A stretch of DNA of 64,000 nt, taken from NCBI GenBank assembly GCA_027486755.1, contig JAIXOM010000026.1, forward strand, positions 61,843 through 125,842. Reading direction: 5' to 3'. Shown here piece by piece: positions 18,585 to 29,037 of the stretch (positions are counted from its first letter, which is position 1; each line of letters begins with the position of its first letter). The notes under the pieces were generated by a model. That model saw nothing but the letters and a program-made list of their open reading frames with translations, searched no databases and was not told the DNA's origin. A program made the translations under genes and the position numbers. Source of the DNA: Comamonadaceae bacterium. Its GTDB lineage: Bacteria > Pseudomonadota > Gammaproteobacteria > Burkholderiales > Burkholderiaceae_C.

Positions 18585-19315
18585 ATGACAAGCAAGTGGC
18601 CCTGGTCACCGGTGCTTCGCGCGGCATAGGCGCGGCCATTGCACGCCAGCTCGCGCAGGACGGTTTCATTGTGGTCGGCACCGCCACCACTGAGGCCGGC
18701 GCGGTCAAGATCAGCCAGGCGCTGGCCGGTTTTGCGGGCAGCCGCGGCGCGATGCTGGACGTCAACGACGCCCAGGCCGGGGCCGCCTTGATCGACGCTA
18801 TTGTCAAAGACCACGGCGGCTTGCAGGTGCTGGTCAACAATGCAGGCATCACCCGCGACACCCTGGCCATGCGCATGAAGGATGAGGATTGGGATGCGGT
18901 GCTCGACACCAATCTCAAAGCGGTGTTTCGCATGAGCCGTGCCGTCATGCGTCCCATGATGAAGCAGCGCCACGGTCGCATCATCAGCATCACCAGCGTG
19001 GTCGGCGCCTCAGGTAACCCGGGCCAGGCCAACTATGCGGCCGCCAAGGCAGGCCTGGCCGGCATGACCCGGGCGCTGGCGCGCGAATTGGGCAGCCGGG
19101 GCATCACCGTCAACTGCGTGGCGCCGGGTTTCATCGAGACTGACATGACCGCTGCCTTGCCCGAGGAACAGCAGAAAGCCCTGCTGGGCCAGATCCCCCT
19201 GGGCCATCTGGGCAAACCCGAAGATATCGCCCATGCGGTCGCCTATCTGGCCAGCGCGCACGCCGGCTATGTCACCGGTCAGGAAGTCCATGTCAACGGC
19301 GGCATGTACATGTAA
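18581..19315 (+). CDS. fabG: 3-oxoacyl-ACP reductase
   Basis: NADPH-dependent reduction of beta-ketoacyl-ACP. The protein is a 244-aa classical short-chain dehydrogenase with GASRGIG (11-17) for the cofactor and NNAGITRD (86-93). The Ser139, Tyr152 and Lys156 catalytic set lies in ISITSVVG and NYAAAKAG. The length and the C-terminal GQEVHVNGGMYM are exactly those of FabG. It overlaps fabD by four bases. A hairpin (19330-19349) follows before acpP. Confidence 0.97.
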   Translation: MNDKQVALVTGASRGIGAAIARQLAQDGFIVVGTATTEAGAVKISQALAGFAGSRGAMLDVNDAQAGAALIDAIVKDHGGLQVLVNNAGITRDTLAMRMKDEDWDAVLDTNLKAVFRMSRAVMRPMMKQRHGRIISITSVVGASGNPGQANYAAAKAGLAGMTRALARELGSRGITVNCVAPGFIETDMTAALPEEQQKALLGQIPLGHLGKPEDIAHAVAYLASAHAGYVTGQEVHVNGGMYM

Positions 19316-19650
<335 letters not shown>

Positions 19651-19709
19651 ATTTCTTCAGCCCGCGCGAGGCCAGGCGGCCCGCCCGGGCTTTCTTTCAG
19701 GATTTGCGC

Positions 19710-20954
19710 ATGAGCCGTCGCCGCGTTGTTGTCACGGGTTTGGGTTGCATCAGTCCGGTGGGCAACACTGTCGCTGAGTCTTGGTCGGCTTTGCTTGCCG
19801 GCCGCTCGGGCATCACCGCCATAACGAAGTTTGACGCTTCGGCCATGGCCTGCAAGATTGCCGGCGAGGTCAAGAACTTCGACCTGGAGTCCTACATCAG
19901 CGCCAAAGAGGCGCGCACCATGGACACCTTCATCCATTTCGGGATCGCTGCCGCGGACCAGGCGGTGCGCGATGCTGGCTTGGCCGTCGGCGACGCCCTG
20001 GGCGAAGAGGCGGCGACCCGCATAGGCGTGGTGATCGGCTCGGGCATCGGCGGGCTGCCGATGATCGAGGAAACCCATACCGAATACACCAACCGGGGGC
20101 CGCGGCGCATCTCGCCGTTTTTCGTGCCTGCTTCGATCATCAACATGATCTCTGGCCATGTGTCCATGCGCTTTGGCTTCAAGGGCCCAAACCTGGCGGT
20201 GGTCACCGCCTGCACCACTGGCTTGCACAGCATAGGCGAGGCCGGGCGCATCATTGAATATGGCGATGCCGATGTGGTGGTTGCTGGCGGTGCTGAGTCC
20301 ACGGTCTCGCCACTGGGCGTGGGTGGGTTTGCTGCTATGCGCGCCTTGTCCACCCGCAACGACGATCCAGCGGGCGCCTCGCGCCCCTGGGACAAGGACC
20401 GCGACGGCTTTGTGCTGGGTGAGGGCGCAGGCGTGATGGTGCTCGAGGAGTACGAGCACGCCAAGGCTCGTGGCGCCCGCATCTACGCTGAACTGGCCGG
20501 CTACGGCATGAGCGCCGATGCCGGCCACATGACCGCCCCCAATATGGACGGCCCGCGCCGGGCCATGCTGGGCGCCATGCGCAACGCCGGTGTTGCTGCC
20601 GATCAGATCGACTACCTCAATGCCCACGGCACCTCTACACCGCTGGGCGATGTCAATGAAACCAACGCCATCAAGGCGGCCCTGGGCCAGCACGCACGGC
20701 GCGTCATCGTCAGTTCGACCAAGTCCATGACCGGTCACTTGCTCGGTGGCGCCGGTGGCATCGAGTCGGTGTTTACCGTGCTGGCCTTGCACCACCAGCA
20801 GATCCCGCCGACCATCAATCTGGCCAACCCAGATCCCGAGTGTGATCTGGACTACTGTGCCAACGTCGCCCGCGACGCCGAGATTTCGGTGGCCTTGAAG
20901 AACAACTTCGGTTTCGGCGGCACCAACGGCTCGCTGGTGTTCAAGCGCCTGTGA
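19710..20954 (+). CDS. fabF: Beta-ketoacyl-ACP synthase II
   Basis: Elongating condensing enzyme of fatty acid synthesis. It has 414 aa from the ATG at 19710, which has AGGA seven bases upstream; a TTG six bases earlier is less likely. Catalytic Cys168 is in [13 protein letters not shown]; the two histidines lie in [13 protein letters not shown] and [25 protein letters not shown] is the typical C-terminus. It is the last gene of the fab cluster. Confidence 0.97.
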   Translation: MSRRRVVVTGLGCISPVGNTVAESWSALLAGRSGITAITKFDASAMACKIAGEVKNFDLESYISAKEARTMDTFIHFGIAAADQAVRDAGLAVGDALGEEAATRIGVVIGSGIGGLPMIEETHTEYTNRGPRRISPFFVPASIINMISGHVSMRFGFKGPNLAVVTACTTGLHSIGEAGRIIEYGDADVVVAGGAESTVSPLGVGGFAAMRALSTRNDDPAGASRPWDKDRDGFVLGEGAGVMVLEEYEHAKARGARIYAELAGYGMSADAGHMTAPNMDGPRRAMLGAMRNAGVAADQIDYLNAHGTSTPLGDVNETNAIKAALGQHARRVIVSSTKSMTGHLLGGAGGIESVFTVLALHHQQIPPTINLANPDPECDLDYCANVARDAEISVALKNNFGFGGTNGSLVFKRL

Positions 20955-21000
20955 CCTTGCCGGCACCCGGTTGCCGAAAGCGCGCTTTGCTTGTGCGCCT

Positions 21001-21468
21001 ATGAGTCGGGCTCCTTCTGTCAGCTATCCGGTCGAACGTGGCCGGGCCGTGACCGTGTTGCTGGCGGCGGTCTGGGCCTTGGCAGCGGCCGTGAATCTGA
21101 CCTGGCTGCTGGCGGCCGGCTCTGGCGACAATGCGCCCTGGTGGGGCTTGGGTTCTGTAGCGCTAGCCACCCCCGGCCTGCTCCTATATTGGCGCCGCAT
21201 ACCGGCCGGCGAGCTCAGCTGGGACGGCGAGCAGTGGCTGTGGACCAGCAAGGCCTATCCGACAGGCGTTGACCTTAAGTGGCCACAAATCGTCCTTGAT
21301 CTGCAAGGAGTCGTCATTGCGCGAACCCGCAATTCGGCCGGTGCCGGCTGGACCCTGTGGCTGGAGGCAAGGTCGAACCCAACAGCCTGGCATGGGCTGC
21401 GCTTGGCCTTGTACGGCCGGCCTCCGCCCGGGGCGCTGGGCATGGAGTCCGGTTCTCCGCGTCCGTGA
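21001..21468 (+). CDS. Small two-helix membrane protein of unknown function
   Basis: About 155 aa from the ATG at 21001; a TTG at 20971 in the same frame is possible. Neither start has a clear ribosome site. Two hydrophobic segments lie at about 17-37 and 48-66, followed by a soluble part with regular Trp residues (LSWDGEQWLW, WPQIVLDLQG, GWTLWLEA). I do not recognise a named family. In related genomes a small gene of this kind stands between fabF and rpoE; here the next gene is the mucD protease. Confidence 0.65.
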   Translation: MSRAPSVSYPVERGRAVTVLLAAVWALAAAVNLTWLLAAGSGDNAPWWGLGSVALATPGLLLYWRRIPAGELSWDGEQWLWTSKAYPTGVDLKWPQIVLDLQGVVIARTRNSAGAGWTLWLEARSNPTAWHGLRLALYGRPPPGALGMESGSPRP

Positions 21469-21619
21469 GCCGGTGTTTTTATCGGGTATCTTGAAGCCAG
21501 CCCTGAAGTCCCCATGTTGCACTGGGTTGGGCTGTTTGCCTTACGGTAGGGTCCGTTCCACAATAGCTGTGGTTTGCAAGCGCCCAATCTGGCGCTGCTG
21601 TTCAGGGAGTAGCTTGACG

Positions 21620-23065
21620 ATGTTCATATTTGAAGGAATGCGCGCCCGTACGCTGGCCGTGTTCGGTGCTCTGTTTTTGGCCTGCGTATTCGCTGCGCCC
21701 CCGGCCTTGGCTCAGATGAGAGGCTTGCCCGACTTCACAGAGTTGGTTGAGCAGGTTGGGCCTTCGGTGGTCAATATCCGCACGGTTGAGCGCAGTCGGG
21801 GCGCTTCGGGCTCAGGCGGCCAGGACGAGCAGATGCTCGAGTTCTTCCGCCGCTTTGGTATTCCCCTGCCACCCAATGCGCCTCGCGGTCAGCGGCCAGA
21901 TCGCAATGAGGAGGAGACTCCGCGCGGCGTGGGCTCGGGCTTCATCGTTTCTGCCGATGGCTTCGTGATGACCAACGCGCATGTGGTCGAGGGTGCGGAC
22001 GATGTCATCGTCACCCTGACCGACAAGCGCGAATTCAAGGCGCGGATTATCGGCAGCGACCGCCGCACCGATGTGGCGGTGGTCAAGATTGAAGCCACCG
22101 GTTTGCCGGCCGTCAAGCTCGGCGATGCGACTCGGGTGCGGGTGGGCGAGTGGGTGATGGCTATCGGTTCGCCCTTTGGCCTTGAAAACACTGTCACCGC
22201 GGGCATCGTCAGTGCCAAGCAACGCGATACCGGCGACTACCTGCCCTTCATCCAGACCGATGTGGCCATCAACCCAGGTAACTCGGGCGGCCCGCTCATC
22301 AATATGCGCGGCGAGGTGATCGGTATCAACAGCCAGATCTACTCGCGCTCCGGCGGCTTTCAGGGCATCTCCTTCGCCATCCCCATCGACGAGGCGGTGC
22401 GGGTGGCGGACCAACTGCGTTCATCGGGGCGAGTCACCCGCGGCCGCATCGGGGTACAGATCGATCAGGTCAACAAGGAGGTGGCTGAGGCCATCGGACT
22501 CGGTCGCCCACAGGGCGCCCTGGTGCGTGGGGTCGAGGCGGGTGCGCCGGCTGAAAAGGCCGGCATCGAAGCCGGTGACATCATCCTCAAGTTCGACGGC
22601 AAGGCGATCGAGAAGTCCAGTGACTTGCCGCGCCTCGTGGGCAACACCAAGCCGGGATCGCGCGCCGCTGTGACCGTCTTTCGGCGGGGCAGCCAGCGCG
22701 AGTTGAGCGTCACCGTGGCGGAGATCGAGCCCGAGCGCAGCAGCCGGCGCGCTCAAGCTCCCGAGCCCCGACCCTCGGCCAGTAGCCAGGTGCAGACTCT
22801 GGGCTTGACCGTCTCCGAGCTGAGCGAGGCGCAAAAGCGCGATCTCAAGCTGCGGGGCGGCGTGCGGGTCGATGCGGCCGAGGGTGTCGGTGCGCGCGCC
22901 GGCCTGCGCGAAGGCGATGTGATCGTGGCGGTCGGCAATGTCGACGTGAACACGGTGCGCGAGTTCGAGCAGGCGGTCACCCGCGCCGACAAGAGTAAGC
23001 CGGTGGTGGTGCAGCTGCGTCGGGGAGAGCTGGCCCAGTATGCACTGATCCGTCCCGCCCGCTGA
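21620..23065 (+). CDS. mucD: Do-like periplasmic serine protease (MucD/DegP type)
   Basis: Degrades or refolds misfolded envelope proteins. It has 481 aa from the ATG at 21620, chosen because AGGGAG lies ten bases upstream and a good signal peptide follows (hydrophobic 12-29, cleavage after ALA about residue 31). The triad is His121 (TNAHVVEG), Asp151 (RRTDVAVVKI) and Ser222 (NPGNSGGPLIN). Two PDZ domains occupy about 280-370 and 395-480. The usual upstream partners rpoE-rseA-rseB are missing. A long non-coding gap separates it from lepA. Confidence 0.93.
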   Translation: MFIFEGMRARTLAVFGALFLACVFAAPPALAQMRGLPDFTELVEQVGPSVVNIRTVERSRGASGSGGQDEQMLEFFRRFGIPLPPNAPRGQRPDRNEEETPRGVGSGFIVSADGFVMTNAHVVEGADDVIVTLTDKREFKARIIGSDRRTDVAVVKIEATGLPAVKLGDATRVRVGEWVMAIGSPFGLENTVTAGIVSAKQRDTGDYLPFIQTDVAINPGNSGGPLINMRGEVIGINSQIYSRSGGFQGISFAIPIDEAVRVADQLRSSGRVTRGRIGVQIDQVNKEVAEAIGLGRPQGALVRGVEAGAPAEKAGIEAGDIILKFDGKAIEKSSDLPRLVGNTKPGSRAAVTVFRRGSQRELSVTVAEIEPERSSRRAQAPEPRPSASSQVQTLGLTVSELSEAQKRDLKLRGGVRVDAAEGVGARAGLREGDVIVAVGNVDVNTVREFEQAVTRADKSKPVVVQLRRGELAQYALIRPAR

Positions 23066-23290
23066 GGCGAAGCACCAGAGGCGCCCGCGCCGGTTGGGGG
23101 GGCGCCGCTTGCCAAGGAGGGTGGGGGCACTGAAGCTTAGGGCTAAAGGTAGCGCCCCGTTCTGTCAAGACCGATCGTTCCGGTACCCCGGTAGAAACCC
23201 TTTTTCCGACTGGGGCGAAAAATATTTTCTATGCCTTGGCTTACAGAATGTTTGCACACACTTACTTTTTTTCTGTTCTATCATGACTTT

Positions 23291-23299
23291 TGGTAGAAT
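23291..23299 (+). promoter_or_regulatory. Extended -10 promoter candidate upstream of lepA
   Basis: TGGTAGAAT fits the extended -10 form TGnTATAAT with one mismatch. It lies in a T-rich stretch and has no good -35. RNA would start near 23306 and reach the terminator at 23564-23594, about 290 nt, or read on into lepA. Confidence 0.4.
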
Positions 23300-23380
23300 A
23301 GTAGCTTAACTGCAGGGACTTGAGGTATAAGCAACTCGCTCCAATTGACACTCTTTGGGGTTATGGACGGCAATCTCAGT

Positions 23381-23436
23381 CCATCCACAGATCACCCACA
23401 AGTTGTCCAGATGAATCGGGAAATTTTTGTGGATAA
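23381..23436. repeat. DnaA-box-like array
   Basis: A perfect DnaA box (TTATCCACA on the minus strand) lies at 23428-23436. Three 7-of-9 matches on the plus strand start at 23381 (CCATCCACA), 23392 (TCACCCACA) and 23403 (TTGTCCAGA), exactly 11 bases apart, one helical turn. AT-rich DNA lies on both sides. This resembles part of an origin or a DnaA-controlled site. No dnaA, dnaN or parAB gene is in the window. Confidence 0.45.
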
Positions 23437-23529
23437 GTTGTTAATAAAATCCTTGTTGCTACTCGGCAACGGGTCAAAACCCAGGCTTTGCCGGCTATGC
23501 GCCAACGGCTTTTTGCCTACAATGAAGTC

Positions 23530-23594
23530 CCAACTATCGCAGTTGCCATAGATTGTTGGTTCAGGGCGCGTCGCACCACGACGCGCCCTTTTTT
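23530..23594 (+). ncRNA. Candidate small RNA ending in an intrinsic terminator
   Basis: A TACAAT box at 23518-23523 would place an RNA start near 23530. The 65-nt product would hold a first stem (CAACT/AGTTG, 23531-23545) and end in the GC-rich terminator stem with a T6 tail. There is no good -35, so the RNA could instead be the 3' part of a longer transcript from 23306. The function is unknown; the alternative is a lepA leader with attenuation. Confidence 0.3.
23564..23594 (+). terminator. Strong intrinsic terminator upstream of lepA
   Basis: GGGCGCGTCG (23564-23573) and CGACGCGCCC (23579-23588) pair perfectly over ten bases with loop CACCA. TTTTTT follows at 23589-23594. It ends some transcript starting between mucD and here, because the mucD stop is 500 bases away. 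Confidence 0.88.
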
Positions 23595-23658
23595 ATGGTC
23601 TGAGCCTCGCGACACTGCGCTGCACACAATACTTTCAAGCACTTAGGCGTCCCCCTTG

Positions 23659-25470
23659 ATGAAGCACATCAGAAACTTCTCGATCATTGCGCACATCGAT
23701 CACGGCAAATCCACGCTGGCCGACCGTCTGATTCAGCGCTGCGGCGGATTGCAGGACCGTGAGATGAGCGCGCAGGTGCTCGACTCCATGGATCTGGAAA
23801 AAGAGCGTGGGATAACCATCAAGGCGCAGACTGCGGCGCTGCAATACACCGCTCGCGATGGACAGGTCTACAACCTCAATCTGATCGACACCCCTGGCCA
23901 CGTCGACTTCTCTTATGAGGTGAGCCGTTCACTGTCGGCCTGTGAGGGGGCGCTGCTGGTGGTCGATGCCTCCCAGGGCGTCGAGGCGCAGACCGTGGCC
24001 AATTGCTACACGGCGCTCGATCTCGATGTCGAGGTGCTGCCAGTGCTCAACAAGATGGACCTGCCGCAGGCCGATCCTGAAAACGCCATGCAGGAAATCG
24101 AAGAGGTGATTGGCATCGACGCTTCGGGTGCAGTGCCCTGTTCGGCCAAGACCGGCATGGGCATCGACGACATATTGGAGTTGGTGGTGGCCAAGGTGCC
24201 AGCCCCGCGCGGCAATCCCGATGCGCCGCTGCGCGCCATGATCATTGACAGCTGGTATGACGCCTATGTGGGCGTGGTCATGCTGGTGCGGGTTGTCGAC
24301 GGCCGCCTGGCGCGCGGCGACCGCATCAAGCTCATGGCCACCGAGACGACCTACAACGCCGAAAAGCTCGGTGTTTTTACCCCGGCCAATCTGCCCAGGG
24401 ACTCTCTCGAAGCGGGTCAGGTGGGCTATGTGATTGCCGGCATCAAGGAGCTCAAGGCGGCCAAGGTGGGCGATACGGTGACGGTGATCAAGGCCTCCAG
24501 TGGCGCCAATCTGCCTTCGGCCACCGAGCCCTTGCCCGGCTTCAAGGAGGTACAGCCGCAGGTGTTTGCTGGCCTTTACCCGTCCGAAGCCAGCGAGTAC
24601 GAAGCGCTGCGTGATGCGCTGGAAAAGCTGCAGCTCAATGACTCAGCCTTGCGCTACGAGCCCGAGGTCAGCCAGGCGCTGGGTTTTGGTTTTCGCTGCG
24701 GCTTTCTCGGCCTGCTGCACATGGAAATCGTACAGGAGCGGCTCGAGCGCGAGTTTGACCAGGACCTGATCACCACCGCGCCCAGCGTGGTCTACGAGGT
24801 GGTGCGCGGTGACGGCGAGGTGATCATGGTGGAAAACCCATCCAAGATGCCCGATGTCGGCCGCATTCAGGAGATCCGTGAGCCCATCGTCACCGTCCAT
24901 CTCTACATGCCGCAGGAATATGTGGGGCCTGTCATGACGCTGGCCAACCTCAAGCGCGGCAGCCAGATCAATATGGCTTACCACGGCAAGCAGGTGATGC
25001 TCACCTATGACATGCCGCTGGGCGAGATCGTGCTGGACTTTTTCGACAAACTCAAGTCGGTCAGTCGCGGCTACGCATCGATGGACTATGAGTTCAAGGA
25101 GTACCGCGCCTCTGATGTGGTCAAGGTCGACATGCTGCTCAACGGCGATAAGGTCGACGCCCTGTCCATCATCGTTCACCGCAGCCAATCTCAGTACCGG
25201 GGCAGGGCGGTGGCTGCCAAGATGCGTGAGATCATCAGCCGCCAGCAGTTTGATGTCATCATCCAGGCCGCCATAGGCGGCAACATCATCGCCCGTGAGA
25301 CAATCAAAGCGCTGCGTAAAAACGTGATCGCCAAGTGCTACGGTGGCGACATTACCCGCAAACGCAAGCTCTTGGAAAAGCAGAAAGCCGGCAAAAAGCG
25401 CATGAAACAAATCGGAACGGTGGAGGTCCCGCAGGAGGCCTTCCTGGCCATCTTGCAGGTCGAAGAATGA
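23659..25470 (+). CDS. lepA: Elongation factor 4 (LepA)
   Basis: Ribosome-associated translational GTPase. The protein has 603 aa from the ATG at 23659; a TTG three bases earlier is not needed. G1 is [13 protein letters not shown], the switch II region [11 protein letters not shown], and G4 NKMDLP. Domains II and III and the LepA-specific C-terminal domain ([36 protein letters not shown] tail) follow. Its stop overlaps the lepB start as ATGA. Confidence 0.98.
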   Translation: MKHIRNFSIIAHIDHGKSTLADRLIQRCGGLQDREMSAQVLDSMDLEKERGITIKAQTAALQYTARDGQVYNLNLIDTPGHVDFSYEVSRSLSACEGALLVVDASQGVEAQTVANCYTALDLDVEVLPVLNKMDLPQADPENAMQEIEEVIGIDASGAVPCSAKTGMGIDDILELVVAKVPAPRGNPDAPLRAMIIDSWYDAYVGVVMLVRVVDGRLARGDRIKLMATETTYNAEKLGVFTPANLPRDSLEAGQVGYVIAGIKELKAAKVGDTVTVIKASSGANLPSATEPLPGFKEVQPQVFAGLYPSEASEYEALRDALEKLQLNDSALRYEPEVSQALGFGFRCGFLGLLHMEIVQERLEREFDQDLITTAPSVVYEVVRGDGEVIMVENPSKMPDVGRIQEIREPIVTVHLYMPQEYVGPVMTLANLKRGSQINMAYHGKQVMLTYDMPLGEIVLDFFDKLKSVSRGYASMDYEFKEYRASDVVKVDMLLNGDKVDALSIIVHRSQSQYRGRAVAAKMREIISRQQFDVIIQAAIGGNIIARETIKALRKNVIAKCYGGDITRKRKLLEKQKAGKKRMKQIGTVEVPQEAFLAILQVEE

Positions 25471-26438
25471 GTACCCTCACCGCCTTTGTACTGGCCGCTT
25501 TTGTAGGCTACGGTGGGGCCTGGTACCTTGGCCATATCGACGGCAACTTCGCGCTGCTGCTGTTCATGGCCACGCTGGTCTCGGGCCTCTACTGGCTGGC
25601 CGAGCGTTTTTATTTTCTGCCGCAGCGGCAGGCTGCTGTCCAGGCCTTTGAAGACAGCCAGGCCCAGCGACGTGCCGAGCTCGACCGGCTCGGTGTGCGT
25701 GCCGACGAGGTCGACCTGGACCAGACCAAGGTCAAGCTCCTGATGCAGCCCTGGTGGCTGGACTGGACCGCTGGCCTGTTTCCGGTGATCGCCATCGTTT
25801 TCATCCTGCGCTCGTTTCTGTTTGAGCCGTTCAAGATTCCCTCGGGCTCGATGATCCCGACCCTGCTGATCAATGACCTGATTTTGGTCAACAAATTCCA
25901 CTACGGCGTGCGCCTGCCGGTCATCAACGCCAAGATCATTGACAACCACAGCCCCGAGCGTGGCGATGTCATGGTGTTTCGCTACCCACCCAAGCCCAGC
26001 CTGGACTACATCAAGCGGGTGGTGGGCTTGCCTGGCGACGAGGTGGCATACCTCAACAAGCAGCTGACGGTCAATGGCAAGCCGCTGGTACAGCAGGCTT
26101 TGCCCGACTTTTTTGATGCCGACGCTCTGCGTTACTCCAAGCAATGGGAAGAGCGCACCGCCGACGGCACGCGCAAATACCGTATTCTGGTCGAGGCAGA
26201 CCGGCCGGCCTTCATTCCCGCTGCCGAGCAATTCAAGTTTCGCGAGAACTGCCGCTACAGCACCGAGGGCATGGTGTGCAAGGTGCCGGCAGGACACTAT
26301 TTCATGATGGGCGACAACCGCGACAACTCGCTCGACTCGCGCTTCTGGGGTTTCGTTCCGGAGCAAAACATCGTGGGCAAGGCCTTCTTTGTCTGGATGA
26401 ACTTCGGCAACCTCAAGCGCATAGGTTCATTTGACTAA
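25467..26438 (+). CDS. lepB: Signal peptidase I
   Basis: Cleaves signal peptides of exported proteins at the periplasmic face. It has 323 aa from the ATG overlapping the lepA stop. Membrane segments lie at about 3-21, 28-46 and 100-117. The Ser/Lys dyad is Ser128 in [11 protein letters not shown] and Lys183 in [23 protein letters not shown] near the C-terminus is the box E motif. lepA-lepB-rnc-era is the conserved order. Confidence 0.97.
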   Translation: MSTLTAFVLAAFVGYGGAWYLGHIDGNFALLLFMATLVSGLYWLAERFYFLPQRQAAVQAFEDSQAQRRAELDRLGVRADEVDLDQTKVKLLMQPWWLDWTAGLFPVIAIVFILRSFLFEPFKIPSGSMIPTLLINDLILVNKFHYGVRLPVINAKIIDNHSPERGDVMVFRYPPKPSLDYIKRVVGLPGDEVAYLNKQLTVNGKPLVQQALPDFFDADALRYSKQWEERTADGTRKYRILVEADRPAFIPAAEQFKFRENCRYSTEGMVCKVPAGHYFMMGDNRDNSLDSRFWGFVPEQNIVGKAFFVWMNFGNLKRIGSFD

Positions 26439-27132
26439 CGTGCGCCCGGCCGTCTCGCCTGAAGACCTGTCAGGCCTGCAGCAGCGTCTGCAGCACACCT
26501 TCAGCGAGCCGCGCCTGCTGCAGCGCGCACTGACGCACCGCAGCTTCGGCGCCGACCACAACGAGCGGCTGGAGTTTTTGGGCGATTCAGTGCTCAACCT
26601 GGCGGTGGCCAGCCTCCTCTATGAACGCTTGGGCGGCAGGCCCGAAGGTGATCTGTCGCGGGTGCGTGCCAATTTGGTCAAGCAAGAGACCCTGCACCAA
26701 TTGGCGGTCGGCCTGGGTCTGCCTGCTTTGATACGCCTGGGCGAGGGCGAGGCCCGATCGGGCGGCCACAAGCGCCCTTCTATTCTGGCCGATGCGCTGG
26801 AGGCCCTCATCGGAGCGGTCTTCATCGAGGCTGGCTATTCAAGTGCGCAGGAGCTGGTCTGGCGCCTGTTCAGCAACTTGGAAATTACGCCAAGCATGGC
26901 CGCCATCGGCAAGGACCCCAAGACTGAGTTGCAGGAATGGCTGCAAGGGCGCAAGATGGCCCTGCCCATGTACAAGGTGGTGGCCACCTCGGGCGCCGCA
27001 CATCAGCAGGTTTTCGATGTGGAGTGCGAGGTTGCCGAAATCGGCCGGACCGAGCGCGGCATCGGCGGCTCACGCCGCGCCGGCGAACAGGCCGCCGCTG
27101 CTGCCATGCTGGCGCATATCAGGACTCTTTAA
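26431..27132 (+). CDS. rnc: Ribonuclease III
   Basis: Cleaves double-stranded RNA in rRNA maturation. The protein has 233 aa. Signature [13 protein letters not shown] with Glu48 and Asp52, and the second metal pair Asp121/Glu124 in [14 protein letters not shown] double-stranded RNA-binding domain fills about 160-233 ([18 protein letters not shown]). The start is a TTG at 26431 overlapping lepB by eight bases; a GTG at 26440 is the alternative. The gene overlap suggests coupled translation with lepB. Confidence 0.96.
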   Translation: MTNVRPAVSPEDLSGLQQRLQHTFSEPRLLQRALTHRSFGADHNERLEFLGDSVLNLAVASLLYERLGGRPEGDLSRVRANLVKQETLHQLAVGLGLPALIRLGEGEARSGGHKRPSILADALEALIGAVFIEAGYSSAQELVWRLFSNLEITPSMAAIGKDPKTELQEWLQGRKMALPMYKVVATSGAAHQQVFDVECEVAEIGRTERGIGGSRRAGEQAAAAAMLAHIRTL

Positions 27133-27136
27133 ACGC

Positions 27137-28117
27137 ATGACCAGCAAGGACACCGACCAGAGCCCCCAGGATCTTGAGGCCATGCTCGCGCAGGCACTGA
27201 GCAGCCGTCCCGGTGCGGCTGCCGCCGCGCCGGTGCAGGGGCAGCGCTGCGGCCTGATCGCCATTGTCGGAAAGCCCAATGTGGGCAAGTCCACCTTGCT
27301 CAACGCGCTGGTCGGCCAGAAGATCAGCATCACCTCGCGCAAGGCGCAAACCACCCGACACCGTATCACCGGGGTGCGCAGCGAAGGGGCGGTGCAATAC
27401 GTGTTTGTCGACACGCCCGGCTTTCAGACCCGTCACGGCAACGCGCTGAACCGCTCGCTCAACAAGACGGTGGTCGGTGCGGTCAGCGATGTTGACCTGA
27501 TTTTGATGGTGGTGGAGGCCGGCCAGTTCAACCTGGCCGACGCGCAGGTGCTGTCGCTGCTGCCCGCTTCGGTTCCGGCGGTCTTGCTGGCCAACAAACT
27601 CGACCAGGTGCACAGGCGCAGCGAGCTTGCGCCCTGGCTGCGCGATATGCAGCAGCGCCATGACTTTGCCGAATTCGTGCCGATGTCGGCCAGGAACGCC
27701 AAGGACATTGAGCGCCTGCTGGGCATCTGCCAGAAATACCTGCCCGAGCAGCCCTGGATGTACGGCGCTGATGAACTGACCGACCGCAGCGACCGTTTCA
27801 TGGCCGCCGAGATCGTGCGCGAAAAATTGTTTCGCCTGACCGGCGATGAGCTGCCCTACACCTCCACCGTCATCATCGACAAATATGAGGAAGAGGGCGA
27901 GCTGCGCCGTATCGCCGCCACCATCGTGGTTGAGCGCGACAACCACAAGGGCATGGTGATCGGTGAGAAGGGCGAAAAGCTCAAGCGCATCGGGACCGAG
28001 GCCAGGCAAGAACTGGAATCACTGACCGGGCACAAAGTCTTCCTCGAAATCTGGGTCAAGGTGCGTTCGGGCTGGGCAGACGACGACGCCCGGGTGCGCT
28101 CCTTCGGCTACGAGTAG
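27137..28117 (+). CDS. era: GTPase Era
   Basis: GTPase that binds 16S rRNA 3' ends and aids 30S assembly. The protein has 326 aa from the ATG at 27137, with an extra N-terminal stretch of about 35 residues typical of Betaproteobacteria. G1 GKPNVGKST (45-53), G3 DTPGF, G4 NKLD. The C-terminal KH domain carries [15 protein letters not shown]. It follows rnc by four bases. Confidence 0.97.
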   Translation: MTSKDTDQSPQDLEAMLAQALSSRPGAAAAAPVQGQRCGLIAIVGKPNVGKSTLLNALVGQKISITSRKAQTTRHRITGVRSEGAVQYVFVDTPGFQTRHGNALNRSLNKTVVGAVSDVDLILMVVEAGQFNLADAQVLSLLPASVPAVLLANKLDQVHRRSELAPWLRDMQQRHDFAEFVPMSARNAKDIERLLGICQKYLPEQPWMYGADELTDRSDRFMAAEIVREKLFRLTGDELPYTSTVIIDKYEEEGELRRIAATIVVERDNHKGMVIGEKGEKLKRIGTEARQELESLTGHKVFLEIWVKVRSGWADDDARVRSFGYE

Positions 28118-28185
28118 CATGAGCCTGCAATGCGGCCAGGGCCGCGCCTGCGCAGCGATGTCTGCTGCCAAGTGAAGTCCACAGG

Positions 28186-29004
28186 GTGATCTCTATTCCA
28201 GCCACTCCAGAGCTCAGCAAGGCCCGTAAGCGTGGGGCGCCGGTTGCCAGAGTCAGCGACGAGCCGGGCTTTGTGCTGCACCGCTACGACTGGAGCGAGT
28301 CCAGCCTGATCCTAGAGGTCTTCACCCGCCACCATGGTCGCATCGCCCTGGTGGCGCGCGGCGCCAAGAAGCCCAGCTCGGGCTTCAGGCCTGTGCTGCT
28401 GCCCCTTCAGGGCCTGAGCCTGGCTTTTGGCGGCGATGCTGAAATCCGCAACCTCAAGAGCGCCGAATGGCAGGGCGGCCACATCATGCCCACCGGCGAG
28501 GCGCTGCTGTCGGGCTACTACCTCAACGAGTTGCTGATACGGCTGCTGGCCCGCGACGATCCCCATCCCAGGCTTTTTGACGCTTATGCCGCTGCGGTGC
28601 GCTTGCTGGCCACGCCTCAGGCCGATGCCTTGCAGTGGGCCTTACGCACTTTCGAGCTGTGGCTGCTGCGCGATATTGGCTTGCTGCCGGCGCTCGACCG
28701 CGAATCAGTCAGCCTGCTGCCCTTGGCGCCGCAGGCCGCCTATGTGCTGGTGCCCGAGGCGGGCCTGCGTCCGGCCCATGCCGATGACCGCGCCCGGCTC
28801 AGTGGCGACCAGTGGCAGGCTTTGCATCTGAGCCTGCAGGAGGGCGCCAGTTTTTCCAGTACCTTGCAGGCTGTGGCCGAGGTGGCCACGCCTCTGAAGA
28901 TCCAGCTGCGGGCGCTGCTGCACTACCATTGCGGTGTGAAAATGCTCAAGACCCGCCAGATGCTGCACGATCTGCAGGCCTTGACCGGTCTGGATCGCTT
29001 GTGA
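28186..29004 (+). CDS. recO: DNA repair protein RecO
   Basis: Loads RecA in the RecFOR pathway. It has 272 aa with the N-terminal OB fold ([32 protein letters not shown]), [22 protein letters not shown] in the middle and a helical C-terminus ([11 protein letters not shown]). The start is a GTG at 28186; the first residues are variable, and no strong ribosome site is seen. It sits 68 bases after era. Confidence 0.93.
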   Translation: MISIPATPELSKARKRGAPVARVSDEPGFVLHRYDWSESSLILEVFTRHHGRIALVARGAKKPSSGFRPVLLPLQGLSLAFGGDAEIRNLKSAEWQGGHIMPTGEALLSGYYLNELLIRLLARDDPHPRLFDAYAAAVRLLATPQADALQWALRTFELWLLRDIGLLPALDRESVSLLPLAPQAAYVLVPEAGLRPAHADDRARLSGDQWQALHLSLQEGASFSSTLQAVAEVATPLKIQLRALLHYHCGVKMLKTRQMLHDLQALTGLDRL

Positions 29005-29037
29005 TTTGGGTCTGCCCGCCTTTACCCTCGCTCCCTC

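Larger units (their letters stand above)
23066..23658. other. 593-base intergenic region before lepA
   Basis: No convincing protein gene is seen. Short open frames such as 23345-23551 start at TTG without a ribosome site. The region is visibly richer in A and T than its surroundings from about 23205 to 23460. It holds an extended -10 promoter (23291-23299), DnaA-box-like sites (23381-23436), a TACAAT box (23518-23523) and a strong intrinsic terminator (23564-23594), each listed separately. Confidence 0.8.

Noticed and set aside
23345..23350. TTGACA as a perfect -35 box
   Set aside because: No -10-like sequence stands 16-18 bases downstream.
23345..23551. 68-codon frame in the gap before lepA
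   Set aside because: Begins at TTG without a ribosome site and covers the DnaA-box-like array; more likely non-coding.
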